From contig JAJFHP010000056.1 of NCBI GenBank assembly GCA_021775555.1, forward strand, positions 1 through 58,833: a DNA stretch of 58,833 nt, in the 5' to 3' direction. The notes beneath the pieces were generated by a model. It was not told the DNA's origin, made no database searches, and saw only the letters and a list, made by a program, of their open reading frames with translations. The translations under genes were made by a program, and so were the position numbers. This stretch comes from Hyphomicrobiales bacterium (GTDB lineage Bacteria; Pseudomonadota; Alphaproteobacteria; Rhizobiales; Methyloligellaceae). Below, piece by piece: positions 57,144 through 58,833 of the stretch; the stretch's first letter is position 1; each line of letters starts with the position of its first letter.

Positions 57144-57541
57144 TTGGTAATATTCTCTCCGAAAAACAGCAAGCATCCGTCGGGGTCCTTCACGTGAAAT
57201 TCGCGCATGCCATAAGGCTGATTAAACAGTGCGCGTACTCTGTCTTCAGAAAGCGCTTCCAGCCTTGGCCGGTAATGCTCGTAGATGGCATCAACATTCT
57301 TTACCCAGAGATAGACCGAAATATGGTTTGCAGTCGCTTTGAGTGCGCTTTCGTCACTGGCTTTGAGAAGGTGCAACGCCGCTTCCCCGTGCACGACGGT
57401 ACCAAAATTTTTATCATCAGATAAAAACCGGCATTCAAAGTCGAGCATATCGACGTAAAATTTTATGCTGGCCTCTACATCGCGCACGGGCACGAGAGTT
57501 ACCGCATCCTCGATCTCATATCGCACTTCAAGACCACTCAT
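57140..57541 (-). CDS. VOC-superfamily (glyoxalase/bleomycin-resistance-like) protein
   Basis: A 133-residue protein with the VOC pattern: AVTLVPVRDVEASIKFYVDMLDFECRF in the first half and ISVYLWVKNVDAIYEHYRPRL in the second, ending FHVKDPDGCLLFFGE. It starts 4 bp after the DJ-1 gene and overlaps the secreted-protein gene, so the three form one unit. Substrate unknown. Confidence 0.83.
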   Translation of the reverse strand: MSGLEVRYEIEDAVTLVPVRDVEASIKFYVDMLDFECRFLSDDKNFGTVVHGEAALHLLKASDESALKATANHISVYLWVKNVDAIYEHYRPRLEALSEDRVRALFNQPYGMREFHVKDPDGCLLFFGENITK

Positions 57542-57545
57542 ATTA

Positions 57546-58241
57546 TCAGCCGTAAACCGTTTCAACACCCCGGCCCCAGGCCTCACCTGAATTTATGCAT
57601 TTGTCCGCCGTTTCGACGTCGATGAGCTGGGTCAGGAGCCAGCGGTCAAGCTCGATACCGGCGAGACAACCGGCTGCTGTGGCAATCTTTTCGTGGGTCA
57701 CGAGGGGCTTGTCGACAAAAATGGCACCCTTGCTCTCAAGCTGCTCCTTAGCCGTGGGATAAGTGGTCGCTTCAAGTCCTGCAAGTATGCCGGAGCCTGC
57801 CAGGACCAGCGCGCCTGAACATTGCGAACACACATATTGATCGTCCGGGTCGACCAGCAATCGGGCGAGATACTCCGCATCGTTCATCAATTCTCGGGTG
57901 AGCGCGCCGCTTGCGACAATCACCGCATCCATATCACGCGCGCTCTCTATCGTGCCATGGGTTTCCAGCTCATACCCGGCCAATGTGGTATGCCGTGCCG
58001 CGGTGCCAAGAATGCTCACTGACCAATCACGCCCCGGCTTGGGTTCCGGTTCCTGCTCATCCTCAGCTTCTTCACCCTCAGTGGTTTCCACATCGGGGTC
58101 GCTTTCGGGAGGGGCCGCTTCTTCGACCGGCTCAGGCGGTGTTTCAGGAAACATCGTCAGCGGACGGTTGAGAAAATCCCAGTGCAGGAACACGTCGATG
58201 TCGGTAACGCCGTCAAAGGCGATGATGGCTATGTCTGTCAT
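57546..58241 (-). CDS. DJ-1/PfpI family protein with acidic insertion
   Basis: A 231-residue class I glutamine-amidotransferase-like protein. IAIIAFDGVTDIDVFLHWDFLNR opens it and the nucleophile cysteine is in YVCSQCSGALVLAGSG (near 140). Between the first strand-helix unit and WSVSILGTAARHTTLAGYELETHG lies a Pro/Glu-rich insert (about 32-70) not found in ordinary family members. The protein otherwise matches the isonitrile hydratase/DJ-1-like branch. It is the first gene of a three-gene unit with VOC and secreted proteins. Confidence 0.83.
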   Translation of the reverse strand: MTDIAIIAFDGVTDIDVFLHWDFLNRPLTMFPETPPEPVEEAAPPESDPDVETTEGEEAEDEQEPEPKPGRDWSVSILGTAARHTTLAGYELETHGTIESARDMDAVIVASGALTRELMNDAEYLARLLVDPDDQYVCSQCSGALVLAGSGILAGLEATTYPTAKEQLESKGAIFVDKPLVTHEKIATAAGCLAGIELDRWLLTQLIDVETADKCINSGEAWGRGVETVYG

Positions 58242-58263
58242 GTGCCGATTACTTTCCTGAACT

Positions 58264-58392
58264 TCATTTCCGCGATTTATTTTTCGAAACAGACTTGTCC
58301 TTCTTGCCAGCCTTGGCAGGGCGCAAGAAGACCCATGTCAGGCCGCCAATTACCAGCAGTAATAAAAGTCCAAACCATTGTGATGGCGCCAT
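58264..58392 (-). CDS. Small single-span membrane protein (42 residues)
   Basis: An ATG frame of 42 codons lies between leuB and the DJ-1 gene on the same strand. It has one hydrophobic helix (about 6-23, FGLLLLLVIGGLTWVFL) followed by a strongly basic tail rich in Lys (KAGKKDKSVSKNKSRK). It begins 8 bp after the leuB stop and may be translated by coupling. The ribosome binding site is weak. Function unknown; it could be spurious, but its composition is membrane-protein-like. Confidence 0.45.
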   Translation of the reverse strand: MAPSQWFGLLLLLVIGGLTWVFLRPAKAGKKDKSVSKNKSRK

Positions 58393-58400
58393 CTGGAACA

Positions 58401-58833
58401 CTACCCCGCCAGCTTGTCCATTTCGGCCTTGATGGCAGCGCCCATCTCCTTGGTGCCGACCTGTTGTTTCCCGTCCTGCATGATATCACTGGTACGCAGG
58501 CCCGCATCCAGTACATTGGCGATGGCCTGATCGACAATGTCGGCAGCCTCAATCATATCGAAGGAATAGCGGAGCGACATGCCGAAACTGGCAATGGTGG
58601 CAATCGGGTTGGCAAGGTTCTGCCCCGCTATGTCCGGTGCGGTGCCGTGTACCGGCTCATAAAGCGACTTGCGATTTCCATCAATTTCCGCGCCCAGAGA
58701 TGCAGATGGCAACATGCCGAGCGAACCTGTCATCATCGCGGCTTCATCGGACAACATGTCTCCGAACAGATTGTCGGTCACCAGCACGTCAAACTGCTTT
58801 GGATCACGCACAAGCTGCATGGCGCAATTGTCG
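58401..58833 (-). CDS. leuB: 3-Isopropylmalate dehydrogenase, C-terminal part (runs off the window)
   Basis: The last 143 residues of the leucine-pathway dehydrogenase. [34 protein letters not shown] is the NAD and metal site, and [23 protein letters not shown] is the family signature. The 5' part lies beyond 58833. asd, often linked to leuB in alphaproteobacteria, is 5.5 kb away on the same strand. Confidence 0.96.
   Translation of the reverse strand, partial: DNCAMQLVRDPKQFDVLVTDNLFGDMLSDEAAMMTGSLGMLPSASLGAEIDGNRKSLYEPVHGTAPDIAGQNLANPIATIASFGMSLRYSFDMIEAADIVDQAIANVLDAGLRTSDIMQDGKQQVGTKEMGAAIKAEMDKLAG

Noticed and set aside
57189-57198. TTCACGTGAA, the core of parS, inside the VOC gene
   Set aside because: Only the inner 10 bases match; the outer bases of both arms differ, and it is over 30 kb from the parS cluster. 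Probably chance within coding sequence.
1-58833. Mobile elements, CRISPR arrays, rRNA or tRNA genes
   Set aside because: No transposase, integrase or Cas-like protein, no regular repeat-spacer pattern, and no cloverleaf or rRNA sequence that I could recognise.

Overview
The window is chromosomal DNA from an alphaproteobacterium of moderately high GC. It carries no rRNA, tRNA, CRISPR, insertion sequence or phage gene that I can see. Gene content and order (parA-parB, rsmG, mnmG, mnmE, rho, hemJ, hemE, then kinase/phosphatase regulator, maf, aroE, coaE, dnaQ, secB) match the region around the replication origin of Caulobacter and relatives. Two perfect parS sites, a hemE-side intergenic region with four near-consensus DnaA boxes and five GANTC sites, and two full CtrA-type boxes (TTAA-N7-TTAACC) support a CtrA/CcrM-type cell-cycle alphaproteobacterium. 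I cannot fix the genus.

Layout. 1-10.2 kb: the end of a PII gene and amt, a convergent GGDEF/EAL protein, then aminotransferase-ftsK, lolA, a candidate small RNA and xthA. 10-17.4 kb: a degenerate cyclic-nucleotide-domain protein, an OmpR-type regulator, an L,D-transpeptidase-like protein, a PLP homeostasis protein and the leuS-lptE-holA operon. 17.4-26.1 kb: an all-minus block, parB-parA-rsmG-mnmG-mnmE-rho-hemJ-hemE. 26.15-26.56 kb: the candidate oriC. 26.6-30.2 kb: an all-plus block, so genes on each side point away from the origin. 30.2-36.3 kb: secB, fxsA, a Tim44-like protein, mltA, a Smr protein and hslVU. 36.5-41.2 kb: hisB-DUF2628-hisH-hisA-hisF-hisE-coaA. 41.2-44.9 kb: sdhCDAB plus a small unknown protein. 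45-49.8 kb: sodC, a mesaconyl-CoA hydratase / VOC / CitE-like lyase group, a pyridoxal kinase and a LysE-type exporter broken by an amber codon. 49.8-54 kb: a Nudix protein, dinB, asd, DoxX and cytochrome b561. 54-58.8 kb: a sodium:alanine symporter, a universal stress protein, an unknown secreted protein, a VOC protein, a DJ-1/PfpI protein with an acidic insert, a tiny membrane ORF and the end of leuB.

How it works together. The core is the replication and segregation locus: oriC, ParA/ParB with parS, the Pol III delta and epsilon subunits, and FtsK for the late steps. Around it sit translation and tRNA modification (leuS, mnmE, mnmG, rsmG), envelope biogenesis (lolA, lptE, mltA, the L,D-transpeptidase-like protein, secB), proteostasis (hslVU) and central metabolism (his, sdh, heme, CoA, the ethylmalonyl-CoA-type genes).

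The least explained items are: a structured, terminator-ended transcript between lolA and xthA under a CtrA-like promoter; a decayed copy of the asd 3' end that, with the real one, brackets dinB; the amber-interrupted exporter with an intact promoter/operator; a 191-bp antisense coding overlap at xthA; and a DJ-1 protein with a Pro/Glu insert.
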